A DNA stretch of 12,291 nt from Thermacetogenium sp. UBA4966 (GCA_002397275.1 DHAA01000115.1:1-12291); one strand, 5' to 3'. Shown: positions 1 through 5,733, counted from the first letter of the stretch. Notes: generated by a model from the sequence alone, not told the origin. Translations and numbers: made by a program.

Positions 1-148
1 GAAGATCACGTTGTCCGCTTTGGGAACATAGCCAATTTTCACACCGTCGGTGTTTTTGATGACAATCGCCCTGTTGTCGTGAGGATTATCGGGAGAGCCC
101 CGCAGGTTCAAACGCTGTCGTATTTACGGCTGTACCGTCCCGAAGTCC
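1..148 (-). pseudogene. HIRAN-domain protein fragment, runs off the left edge
   Basis: Read on the minus strand from position 123 to 1, an open frame gives RQRLNLRGSPDNPHDNRAIV followed by IKNTDGVKIGYVPKADNVIF. This is the core of a HIRAN domain: a leucine-rich strand, the PDNPHD..AI turn, and the GYVP motif. HIRAN domains bind DNA ends or damaged DNA and occur alone or fused to helicases and nucleases. The frame has a TAA at 124-126 just before the domain core. A short stretch upstream in another frame (GLRDGTAVN, about 122-148) could be the domain's first strand, displaced by a frameshift. No start codon with a ribosome binding site is visible, and the padR promoter overlaps the 5' end. It is probably a decayed gene whose remainder lies outside the window. 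The domain call is fairly firm; the pseudogene call is inference. Confidence 0.6.
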
Positions 149-152
149 TTTA

Positions 153-187
153 TTGACTAACCAGCTATTACGTGTTACTATATAGTA
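153..187 (+). promoter_or_regulatory. padR promoter with overlapping palindromic operator
   Basis: A TTGACT -35 box (153-158) and a TACTAT -10 box (176-181) are separated by 17 bases. The -10 box is the left half of a perfect 12-base palindrome, TACTATATAGTA (176-187). PadR-family repressors commonly bind AT-rich dyads at their own promoter, so the palindrome is a good candidate autorepression site. Boxes and dyad are seen directly; the binding is inferred. Confidence 0.6.
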
Positions 188-236
188 GTAGTCAGTAGCA
201 CTGCATACCAGTCATGCAGAATAGCAAGGGGTGATT

Positions 237-563
237 GTGCTGGAAAACCTAACGGAAATGCTCAAAGGCGTGCTTGAGGGCTGTGTCCTTGAAATTATAA
301 GCCGCAGAGAAACCTACGGCTATGAGATCACACGGCGGCTGAACGCCCTCGGCTTTACTGATGTGGTGGATGGAACGGTGTATACCATCCTGGTCCGGCT
401 TGAAAAAAACAAGCTGGTAGAGGTCACCAAGAAACCCTCCGACAAGGGGCCGCCGCGAAAATTCTTCAATCTCAACGACGCGGGGCGTGAGAAACTGCGG
501 AAGTTCTGGGAAAAATGGGAGTTCGTATCATCAAAAATCAACGAGCTAAAGGAGAAAAAATAA
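237..563 (+). CDS. PadR family transcriptional regulator
   Basis: A 108-residue winged-helix repressor of the small PadR subfamily, which controls its own operon and nearby transporter genes. The N-terminal helix-turn-helix contains YGYEIT (about residues 27-32) and the recognition region GTVYTILVRLEKNKLV (about 47-62). The wing follows with GPPRKFFNLNDAG, then a C-terminal dimerisation helix rich in charged residues. The GTG at 237 is chosen because AAGGGG lies five bases upstream of it. An in-frame GTG at 231 directly abuts that motif, leaving no spacing. Its stop overlaps the next start by one base (TAATG at 561-565), so it is translationally coupled to the DUF1048 gene. The ligand is unknown. 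The family call is strong. Confidence 0.9.
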   Translation: MLENLTEMLKGVLEGCVLEIISRRETYGYEITRRLNALGFTDVVDGTVYTILVRLEKNKLVEVTKKPSDKGPPRKFFNLNDAGREKLRKFWEKWEFVSSKINELKEKK

Positions 564-925
564 TGAATTTATGGGAAAAGATTTCAGGAAACGATATGAC
601 TAAAGAATTGAAAACTTTTGAATCGCGAGCCAAAAAACTGCCGGCTGATTTTCAAGCGGCATGGGAAAAAATTAAGGCCAATCTTTGGCCGCACTCAGAT
701 TTCACCGGCCGCAACCTCATGCCAATTCTTGACGGTGTGCTGGGCCTGCTCGAAGAAGCGGCGGCGGACGGTCAGAGTGTCCAAGAGGTTTTGGGTGACG
801 ATATCAAAGGCTTTTGTTCAGCGCTGGCCGGTGAAGAAGGAGCAAAGTCTTATTGCGACAAGTGGCGCGAGCAACTCAACAATAATATTGCTAAAAAATT
901 AGGTAAAAATAGGAGGATAAAATGA
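563..925 (+). CDS. DUF1048 family protein, first copy
   Basis: A 120-residue, mostly helical, charged, probably cytoplasmic protein without signal peptide or membrane segment. The ATG at 563 is preceded by AAAGGAG and overlaps the padR stop by one base. An upstream in-frame ATG at 515 lies inside padR without a usable ribosome binding site and was discarded. Family-like features are ADFQAAWEKIKANLW in the N-terminal half, a G-rich central turn with ILDGVLGLLEEAAADG, and VLGDDIKGFCSAL before a final lysine-rich helix. DUF1048 genes are typically found next to PadR regulators and ABC ATPases in Firmicutes; their biochemical role is unknown. It is a paralogue of the next gene. Confidence 0.82.
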   Translation: MNLWEKISGNDMTKELKTFESRAKKLPADFQAAWEKIKANLWPHSDFTGRNLMPILDGVLGLLEEAAADGQSVQEVLGDDIKGFCSALAGEEGAKSYCDKWREQLNNNIAKKLGKNRRIK

Positions 926-1272
926 GAATACAAGATATCATCGAAGGCAAAAAAGAGTGGCGAGCGCACGTGGCGCGTGTCAAAGCGCTCCCGCAAGATT
1001 ATCAGATTGTTTATAAAGAGATTCAAAAATATCTCTTTATGGTCGGCCCTGTTGAGCTAACTGAAGGAACGGGCTTACTCTCGGGAATTGTCGATCTTTT
1101 TGAAGAGGGCGCGGCCTTGGGGAAAGGCGTGCTCGAAGTGACGGGCAGTGACGTAGCGGCTTTCTGCGACGATCTGATCAAAGATTCAAAAACTTACGCT
1201 GACATCTATCAAGAATCTGTTGACCAGGAAGTTTACAAGGCCATAAAAAAGGATACGGATAAAGCAAAGTAA
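922..1272 (+). CDS. DUF1048 family protein, second copy
   Basis: A 116-residue helical protein whose ATG overlaps the preceding stop by four bases (ATGA, 922-925), with AGGAGG a few bases upstream. It shares the layout of the first copy: a conserved LPQDYQIVYKEIQKYL segment, a G-rich turn followed by LLSGIVDLFEEGAALG, and VTGSDVAAFCDDLI before a polar tail. No membrane segment or enzyme motif is seen. Tandem DUF1048 genes behind PadR are a recurring arrangement, often followed by an ABC-2 type ATPase. Here only a ruined ATPase follows, so the pair may have lost its transporter. Function unknown; family call good. Confidence 0.82.
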   Translation: MRIQDIIEGKKEWRAHVARVKALPQDYQIVYKEIQKYLFMVGPVELTEGTGLLSGIVDLFEEGAALGKGVLEVTGSDVAAFCDDLIKDSKTYADIYQESVDQEVYKAIKKDTDKAK

Positions 1273-1279
1273 AGGGGGG

Positions 1280-1396
1280 CTATCGTTTGCTCTTTTGGGC
1301 ATGAACGGCGCGGGGAAAACCAAAATGCTGTCCTGCCTCATCCGGCCGACTGATGGCGATGCGGTGCTACTCGGCGACTTCAACTGTATAAGCTAA
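1280..1396 (+). pseudogene. Remnant of an ABC-transporter ATP-binding protein
   Basis: Directly after the second DUF1048 gene, a short frame reads LSFALLGMNGAGKTKMLSCL followed by IRPTDGDAVLLGD. This is the Walker A neighbourhood of an ABC-2 type ATPase. Relative to family members it lacks the segment before ALLG and the usual TT(T)I after GKT, so it carries at least two small internal deletions. Everything beyond LLGD (about 1378) is gone, and the frame closes at TAA 1394-1396 inside the neighbouring toxin gene. Q-loop, signature and Walker B are absent. It was probably the transporter gene of the padR-DUF1048 operon, truncated by the rearrangement that placed the toxin fragment here. Confidence 0.75.
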
Positions 1397-1585
1397 TTCA
1401 TAGTTTATTCCGTTGTAATGGATGTCAAATCCATAAATACCTGTTAGATCACCTGTTTTTTCAATTCCTACCTTATGATCTCCAATTATTTTATCAATTG
1501 CTTTCTTGTATTCTGCTTTCAGTTTTTTATCTTTAATTTTTTTTAAGAACTTTGCAGCCGGAGGAAGAATTCTAATTTGTGTCAT
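1367..1585 (-). pseudogene. RelE/ParE-type toxin, C-terminally truncated
   Basis: A 72-residue basic protein starting MTQIRILPPAAKFLKKIKDK, with lysine-rich helices and a strand reading GDLTGIYGFDIHYNGINYEL. The layout is that of RelE/ParE-superfamily toxins, which bind the ribosome or gyrase when released from their antitoxin. Family members usually run about 20-25 residues further, through a terminal strand of the V(V)I..GTR.NFY type. Here recognisable sequence stops at ELAYTVE, and the last residues are read from the antisense of the ABC-ATPase relic. The break is near 1378-1384. The start has AGAGGA six bases upstream and overlapped the ancestral antitoxin stop by one base. It is likely inactive because terminal strand residues are missing. 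Confidence 0.7.
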
Positions 1586-1612
1586 TATTGTTCCTCTGGT
1601 CCAAAAACATCA

Positions 1613-1927
1613 TTATAGGGAATAATCTCCCTCTCTGTCAGCTGCCCGTTCGGCATCTCTTAACATTGCCTCAACCGCAGGACGAACCTTTCTCTGGGCT
1701 TCTTTAAAACGAGCAAGTAGTTCTTCCCCTTGAAATCCCTGTGCAATTAGATCTGCCAAAATCTGTTCGGCAAACTCCCCGCCGGCAGTTTCTTTCACAG
1801 GCCTTATAATAAGTTCATTTCCGTGTACTATACATTCTGCTTCATTGTCAAAACCCAGCATATCATAGAACTTTTGAGGTATTGTAATTTGCCTTTTGGC
1901 AGATATACAGATTCGTTCTCTTTCCAT
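1613..1927 (-). CDS. AbrB/MazE-type antitoxin with frameshifted C-terminus
   Basis: The likely start is the ATG at 1927, preceded by AAGGCGGTG; this gives 104 residues. The first about 50 residues form a swapped-hairpin AbrB/SpoVT DNA-binding domain (ICISAKRQITIPQKFYDMLG, then ECIVHGNELIIRP). The rest is the helical toxin-binding arm (EFAEQILADLIAQGFQGEEL, then KVRPAVEAMLRDAERA). The frame ends abruptly as GDYSL-stop. If the single T at 1621 is skipped, the next frame reads PYNDVFGPEEQ and stops at 1585-1587, overlapping the toxin ATG by one base. That is the coupled ending expected for this pair, so a one-base insertion (or two-base loss) has probably altered the last dozen residues. DNA binding may be intact. 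Confidence 0.72.
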   Translation of the reverse strand: MERERICISAKRQITIPQKFYDMLGFDNEAECIVHGNELIIRPVKETAGGEFAEQILADLIAQGFQGEELLARFKEAQRKVRPAVEAMLRDAERAADREGDYSL

Positions 1928-1953
1928 AAATAACACCGCCTTTCTTAGCATTT

Positions 1954-1981
1954 ATTATATCATATTTACTTATTTTAACAA
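1954..1981 (-). promoter_or_regulatory. Promoter of the antitoxin-toxin pair
   Basis: On the minus strand, TTGTTA (1981-1976) and a consensus TATAAT (1959-1954) are spaced by 16 bases. They lie about 27 bases upstream of the antitoxin start. The motifs are seen directly; usage is inferred. Confidence 0.6.
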
Positions 1982-2103
1982 GGAGTCGTCGATTACACTG
2001 GTTTTCTTCAGGGGCGGCGTCTGATATATTAATTACTTTGAACCACATATTTTTTAACCATATCATGGCCATTTTTATCAAGCATTTCGAGCATCCTTAA
2101 CTG

Positions 2104-3057
2104 TCACCGTGGGTTTGGTACTTTCTTAGTAAGAAAATCAAGAATAGCCTGGCTAAACTCCAAGTCCTGGGTTGGGTCGTCAAAGTATCGCTCGTAGCAG
2201 ATAAAATGTTCATCTCCTTCGCGGACAAAGGTACTTACATCAATGTTATTCTTATTTGCCTCGCCCAACAGCTTTTCAAACTCCGCATAAGGCGCCTGTG
2301 TATCCTCAGTTGAGTGCATCATAAGAATGGGTCGGCGCCCCAGTTTAGCAATGCCGTTTATAGGAGAATATTTCAGTGAGTCGAAGCCAAAATGAAAACC
2401 CGTGTACATATTTATAAAGGGGACGTCTAAAACGCCAATTGCTTTTGGCATTCCAAACATAGTCATATTATCGACGAACAAATCAGAACAAGAGGAAAAG
2501 GCAGATATTGAAATTACGGCGTCTACCTCCGGCAACTCTCCGGCCGCGATGATGACGGTTCCGCCGCCCATAGATGTACCCATTGTTACGATGGGCAAAT
2601 CCTTCACGCCGGCATCATTGGAAAGGAAATCAACACCGGCTTTAACGTCAAGCCATTCCGTCATGCCAAACCCGATTTCGTCACCCTCGCTTTTGCTGCG
2701 GGCCCGCATTTCAATCAATAATGAATCCCAACCATTATCGGCCAACATTTTGGCATATCCGAAAAAAGCTGTGACCGAAGGATTTTGTATACCCGACAGG
2801 ATGATCACCGTCCCTTTAGTGTCATCAGCGCGGGTGCGCCAGGCCGCTATATCCAGGGAATCATCCGTTGTTAATGTGATATGCTCTGAAGGAATGCCGT
2901 AATCCAGTGAATTATACTGTTCTTGTTCATATCGCTGTCCAAGGAGCATGGGCATTACCATGAAAGGAATTACAGCAAGCAACGCCACAAAAAGCACAAC
3001 AAGAACAATGAAAATTATGATAATGGTTTTCTTTACTTTTGTTTTTTTATAACCCAT
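2104..3057 (-). CDS. Membrane-anchored alpha/beta hydrolase
   Basis: A 317-residue protein with a lysine-rich start and one hydrophobic segment (about residues 11-36), suggesting an uncleaved N-terminal anchor with the enzyme domain outside the membrane. The alpha/beta-hydrolase fold is shown by a first strand VIILSGI (84-90), a nucleophile elbow GTSMGG (Ser162), the probable acid Asp252 in HSTEDTQAP, and the probable base His284 in GDEHF. The triad order and spacing are normal. Similar clostridial proteins are annotated as alpha/beta hydrolases or BAAT/acyl-CoA thioester-type hydrolases; the substrate cannot be told from sequence. A possible ribosome binding site AGAGGT lies about nine bases before the ATG. 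It appears monocistronic. After its TGA, the same frame stays open for 22 codons, which may be a lost tail or chance. Confidence 0.85.
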   Translation of the reverse strand: MGYKKTKVKKTIIIIFIVLVVLFVALLAVIPFMVMPMLLGQRYEQEQYNSLDYGIPSEHITLTTDDSLDIAAWRTRADDTKGTVIILSGIQNPSVTAFFGYAKMLADNGWDSLLIEMRARSKSEGDEIGFGMTEWLDVKAGVDFLSNDAGVKDLPIVTMGTSMGGGTVIIAAGELPEVDAVISISAFSSCSDLFVDNMTMFGMPKAIGVLDVPFINMYTGFHFGFDSLKYSPINGIAKLGRRPILMMHSTEDTQAPYAEFEKLLGEANKNNIDVSTFVREGDEHFICYERYFDDPTQDLEFSQAILDFLTKKVPNPR

Positions 3058-3300
3058 ACTTGAAGTACCTCTTTTTCTCGTCTATGGCATCATTTCGAAA
3101 AGTTTTGCTGCGTATGACTCATATTCTGGGTTGTTTGTTTTTTCGTTCGATTAGAGGCATTTAAGGCGTTCAAATTTGGGGTGGGCGAAACAGGCTTCAG
3201 TTTATCCATGATTGAGTTAAGCCTCCTCTAAATTTATGCCTTATCGCTTGTCCTTATAATACCATAAAGACATAACCGCACGACGGTATCATTAAACGAA
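3058..3300. other. Mostly noncoding stretch with one mini-ORF
   Basis: This stretch lies upstream of the membrane hydrolase. On the minus strand a 39-codon ORF (3209-3090) follows a strong GAGGAGG motif at a somewhat long spacing of about 12 bases. Its Asn/Thr/Gln-rich product starts MDKLKPVSPTPNLNALNASN and resembles nothing I recognise. Another minus-strand frame, in phase with the hydrolase, reads NNPEYESYAAKLFEMMP between stops, hinting at decayed coding sequence. No clear promoter for the hydrolase was found. Confidence 0.3.
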
Positions 3301-3522
3301 TTATTTCCGTCTGACGCGCCGCTTGTAGTCTTTTTCAATCTCGTCGTTCCACCCTTCACGCAGAGAAGAATTTTCCCTAAACGCGGCTACTGTCTCGCTC
3401 ATCACCAGGAAGTTCAATTTGACTCCTTCGCTGTCGGCATGGCAGTTCTGGGCGCGATCGGGCGCTATTCCGAAGCGCCCGGCGGTCTCAACGGTCGACT
3501 TTTTTCCGGTATGGCGCGGCAT
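3301..3522 (-). CDS. Unrecognised small protein, possibly a gene tail
   Basis: An open frame of 73 codons from the ATG at 3522 (a GTG at 3531 is also in frame). The latter part, from about AGRFGIAPDRAQ through VKLNFLVMSETVAAFRENSS to KDYKRRVRRK, has a believable amphipathic, charged composition and a basic end. This looks like the C-terminus of a real protein rather than a chance frame. The first 10-12 residues look different and could be a junction product. No convincing ribosome binding site precedes either start. I do not recognise the family. It could be a relic like others in this window, or antisense noise. Confidence 0.3.
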   Translation of the reverse strand: MPRHTGKKSTVETAGRFGIAPDRAQNCHADSEGVKLNFLVMSETVAAFRENSSLREGWNDEIEKDYKRRVRRK

Positions 3523-3544
3523 ATGCCTCACAGAAGACTATGCA

Positions 3545-3553
3545 TGTTATAAT
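3545..3553 (+). promoter_or_regulatory. Extended -10 promoter element for the downstream hydrolase
   Basis: The plus strand has TGTTATAAT, an extended -10 (TGnTATAAT), about 87 bases before the hydrolase ATG at 3640. The bases 17 upstream of it do not resemble a -35 box, which is common for extended -10 promoters. It is the best candidate in this gap. Confidence 0.4.
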
Positions 3554-3639
3554 TATAAAACTATGGAAGTTTTTTTTCGATAAAAAATACGGGCTGATGG
3601 CGAATCTAATTAAAGCACAAAGGAAAGGAATTGGTTGGC

Positions 3640-4344
3640 ATGGATATAAAGCTGCATTATCTCGAAAGGGGAGAGGGATTCCCCATCGTGCTCCTGCATG
3701 GGAATGGAGGGTCCTCGGCATATTTCTCACACCAAATGGACGCTCTATCGAGTGATTACCGCGTGCTCGCGGTGGATACCCGCGGGCACGGCCAATCTCC
3801 TCGCGGAGAAACTCCTTTTACGCTTTGCCGGTTTGCGGAGGATTTAAAGGGGTTTCTGGACGAGCGAGGGATCGGGCGCGCACATCTTCTCGGTTTCAGC
3901 GACGGGGCGAATATTGCCCTTCTTTTTGCGCTTCGTTATCCGGGATATGTGGAGAAGCTGATCCTAAACGGAGGGAATCTGCATCCGTCCGGGGTGAAGC
4001 GCTGCATAACTATCCCTATCATTCTGGCGCATGGGCTGGCAAGTTTCCTGGAGCGATTTGGCAGAAAGGCTGCCCTCGTGCGGGAGATGCTTGAACTTAT
4101 GGTGAATCAGCCGGACATTAAGCCACATGAACTGAAAGAACTTATCATGCCCGTGTTGGTGATTGCGGGTACGAACGATTTGATTTTGGAGAGCCATACG
4201 AGGCTCATCGCCTCTTCGCTGCCCAACAGCACGCTTGTTTTTATCAGGGGCGGCCACTTTATTGCCGCGAAGCAAAGCGAGGAGTTCAACCGGACGGTGC
4301 TATCTTTCTTGTCGGCGGACGACCATACGGCCGCTGTGCAATAG
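3640..4344 (+). CDS. Alpha/beta fold hydrolase, cytoplasmic
   Basis: A 234-residue single-domain alpha/beta hydrolase. An early strand and oxyanion loop are seen in VLLHGNGGSS (about 17-26), then DTRGHGQS (46-53). The nucleophile elbow is GFSDGAN (Ser87), the probable acid is Asp180 in AGTNDLI, and the probable base is His206 in GGHF. The family includes esterases, lactonases and proline iminopeptidase-like enzymes; the helical cap is short and gives no substrate clue. ATG 3640 is preferred because AAGGAA lies nine bases upstream; the TTG at 3631 would directly abut that motif. There is no signal peptide. It stands alone, converging on the ACR3 relic with nine bases between stops. Confidence 0.87.
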   Translation: MDIKLHYLERGEGFPIVLLHGNGGSSAYFSHQMDALSSDYRVLAVDTRGHGQSPRGETPFTLCRFAEDLKGFLDERGIGRAHLLGFSDGANIALLFALRYPGYVEKLILNGGNLHPSGVKRCITIPIILAHGLASFLERFGRKAALVREMLELMVNQPDIKPHELKELIMPVLVIAGTNDLILESHTRLIASSLPNSTLVFIRGGHFIAAKQSEEFNRTVLSFLSADDHTAAVQ

Positions 4345-4353
4345 CTCGGTAGT

Positions 4354-4614
4354 TTATTTCTTATCGACCGCCGGTTGAGGGAACCAATGGCGGGTATTAT
4401 TGATGAAGCGCACCAGCAAAAGCATGACGGGGACCTCGGTCAGTACGCCGACCGTCGTTACCAGCACGACCGGAGAATTCGCTCCAAACAGCGTAATGGC
4501 AACGGCTACCGCTAGTTCAAAAAAGTCCGATGCGCCGATCAGCGCGGCAGGCGCGGCTATATTGTGCGGCTGCTTGCATTTTTTACATACAAGGTACGCG
4601 AACAGCGCGGTCAA
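4354..4614 (-). pseudogene. C-terminal remnant of ACR3-type arsenite efflux permease
   Basis: The minus-strand frame encodes the last about 86 residues of an ACR3 family arsenite/H+ antiporter (arsB-like). It includes the signature region NIAAPAALIGASDFFELAVA and the closing helix with VVGVLTEVP-like sequence (here VGVLTEVPVMLLLVRF). Full ACR3 proteins have about 350 residues and ten membrane helices; only the last two or so remain. The N-terminal side breaks off around 4615-4630 directly against a HEPN relic, with no start codon or ribosome binding site of its own. No arsR, arsC or arsD is visible, so arsenic resistance is not encoded here. Confidence 0.8.
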
Positions 4615-4630
4615 TACATTTTTCCTTATT

Positions 4631-4816
4631 TGTTCTCGGCGGCTCCACTCCCTTGAAAACCAGAAAGCCTTTCAGTGATTTTTCTGCAGCCTGCTGACAG
4701 TGGAAACAGGCGATTTCAATCTGCTTTGGGTGCAGTTACTTAAAAACATAGATTGCCACAATCAGATCATTTTTTGCTTTGTCAAACCATCTGCATATCA
4801 AGTCTATCTCGCTCAT
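4631..4816 (-). pseudogene. HEPN-domain toxin relic (N-terminal part, internal stop)
   Basis: From an ATG at 4816 the minus strand reads MSEIDLICRWFDKAKNDL then IVAIYVFK, a TAA at 4736-4738, and in the same frame LHPKQIEIACFHCQQAAEKS then LKGFLVFKGVEPPRT. The ACFHCQQAAEK..K.FLVFKG.EPPRT stretch is diagnostic of HEPN-domain proteins (PF05168 type), the RNase or toxin half of nucleotidyltransferase/HEPN (MNT-HEPN) modules. The expected C-terminal half is missing, and sequence after PPRT (about 4631) runs into the ACR3 fragment. The start lies inside the 3' end of the nucleotidyltransferase frame, as in intact modules. It is too short and interrupted to be noticed as an ordinary ORF. Confidence 0.72.
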
Positions 4817-4955
4817 ACGGAACAATCCCCTCTCTGGCGATTTTCCTTTCGAAAGTGGGCAGGGCGCTCATTTTGGAAAATTCGCTTGAATAGTTTGCCA
4901 GTACATCAACCGAGGTTGTCATCCTTGTTTTTCCGAGTGTTTTGTATATCCGGCG
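4782..4955 (-). pseudogene. Nucleotidyltransferase (MNT antitoxin) relic, C-terminal half
   Basis: The minus-strand frame reads RRIYKTLGKTRMTTSVDVLA then NYSSEFSKMSALPTFERKIA and REGIVPYERD. This resembles the C-terminal half of small pol-beta-like nucleotidyltransferases, which end in a VDVL strand, a P(T)..RKI helix and REG.V(L)YE. The N-terminal catalytic half (GS.ARG...SD.DL) is absent: upstream of about 4955 the DNA instead encodes a sigma-like fragment in another frame. The frame overlaps the start of the HEPN relic, the order and overlap typical of MNT-HEPN modules. That neighbour raises confidence considerably. No catalytic residues remain. Confidence 0.6.
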
Positions 4956-5029
4956 TTTCGCAACACGGTCTTGCAATAGCTGTCGAACATCGCACATAAG
5001 CGTTCCGCTCTACTCAGGGGAGTTAACAT
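4919..5029 (-). pseudogene. N-terminal fragment of a conjugative-element sigma-like protein
   Basis: From the ATG at 5029, with GGAGGG eight bases upstream, the frame encodes 36 residues: MLTPLSRAERLCAMFDSYCK, then TVLRN, then an unrelated tail (AGYTKHSEKQG). The FDSYCKTVLRN start matches, from memory, sigma-70-like helix-turn-helix proteins carried by conjugative transposons of gut Firmicutes, which normally exceed 120 residues. Homology stops at VLRN (about 4955), exactly where nucleotidyltransferase homology starts in a different frame, marking a recombination joint. A possible five-codon leader (MGAQQ, 5077-5060) with an AAGGAGG site precedes it. The identification rests on a short match and is moderate. 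Confidence 0.45.
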
Positions 5030-5108
5030 TGGGTTTTCCCTCCCTTCGTATGCGGTTTTTTATTGTTGCGCGCCCATGTTTTTCCTCCTTACTTAACTAG
5101 AACACATC

Positions 5109-5118
5109 GGGGTACCCC
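5109..5118. repeat. Perfect GGGGTACCCC palindrome upstream of the sigma-like relic
   Basis: A 10-base perfect GC-rich palindrome lies about 80 bases before the start of the sigma-like relic, between it and the terminator. It may be a protein-binding site or a leftover of the mobile element's control region. Function is not shown. Confidence 0.3.
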
Positions 5119-5174
5119 AAACCGGAAAGACTTTAGAAAAAATTAAACACTTTCAGCAACCAGTCTCAAAAAAA

Positions 5175-5206
5175 TGACGGCAGCTTTTCATAAAAAGCTA
5201 CCGTCA
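5175..5206 (-). terminator. Intrinsic terminator for the minus-strand operon
   Basis: On the minus strand a stem of 14 pairs with one mismatch is formed by TGACGGTAGCTTTT and AAAAGCTGCCGTCA around a short loop. It is followed directly by seven T residues (5174-5168). It is the first strong terminator downstream of the oleate hydratase and SDR relic, and should end the operon that begins near 12136. Confidence 0.85.
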
Positions 5207-5449
5207 CCAGCACTCTTCTTTTATGCTCAAAATGCTGATTGTTTGACATATTGAGGGATATGTACGGAGCCCGCCGTCTTTATTTCGATATTCCGGAAAG
5301 TTAAAGGCTGATATTCGTATAGAACACTGCCGCCACGGTGTGCGGCGAAAGCTCTGTCTGCCCAAATGGCCCCTCAAAAAACCACAAGTAGTGCAAAAGC
5401 CTGCCCTCATAAAAAGGGTAGGCTCTGCAACTTCCGATAGCTCGGCTAT
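5207..5449. other. Stretch without a recognisable gene
   Basis: Between the terminator and the recognisable part of the SDR relic, all frames are short or interrupted. It could be the further-decayed remainder of the dehydrogenase, given its position, but I could not match motifs such as YxxxK in any frame. Confidence 0.3.
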
Positions 5450-5665
5450 CATAGAGCTTTAAGCGCCAGCGATACGTCTGCAACCGCATATCTCCGCCGT
5501 GCCTTCTCCCTTCAGAATTTCACACTGCGTTTACCTGACATCCGCTTCGCCGATATCCGCAAGGAGCAACTTTTATTCCTCGTCTATGGGCTTCTTCGCA
5601 AATCCTTTTCCAAAGCTGTTCCCTGCGCCAGTGAGCAGTGCCACTTTATATTTAAATTCCTTCAT
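5450..5665 (-). pseudogene. Short-chain dehydrogenase/reductase (SDR) relic
   Basis: From the ATG at 5665 (AGGTG nine bases upstream), the minus strand reads MKEFKYKVALLTGAGNSFGK then GFAKKPIDEE and TAA (5573-5575). In the same frame follow KLLLADIGEADVR, TAA (5531-5533), and TQCEILKGEGTAEIC. A shift of one base near 5485 then restores VADVSLALKAL. These are the first 70 or so residues of a classical SDR: the TGxxxGxG dinucleotide-binding motif, the second strand LLLADI, and the ADVS strand. Two stops and a frameshift make it a clear pseudogene; the catalytic YxxxK region was not found. It sits 69 bases downstream of the oleate hydratase on the same strand, so it was probably the last gene of that operon. 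Confidence 0.78.
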
Positions 5666-5733
5666 AACACCAAACACCTCATTCATTTTATAAAGGCAGT
5701 TCCGTATCAAGAGATTGCCTCGTAATCAGGCTT

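Noticed and set aside
2032..2100. In-frame continuation after the membrane hydrolase stop (RMLEMLDKNGHDMVKKYV then VQSN)
   Set aside because: It could be a lost C-terminal tail or a short gene relic, but no family was recognised and one in three short frames would be in phase by chance.
2402..2902. Plus-strand open frame of 166 codons opposite the membrane-anchored hydrolase
   Set aside because: No ribosome binding site or family match, and the minus-strand hydrolase with its full triad explains the coding signal.
5060..5077. Five-codon leader peptide MGAQQ as a functional attenuator
   Set aside because: The AAGGAGG site is good, but the downstream gene is a fragment and no competing hairpins were seen.
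5166..5249. 27-codon minus-strand ORF running through the terminator
   Set aside because: Its 3' end coincides with the terminator hairpin and T-run, and there is no good ribosome binding site; probably chance.
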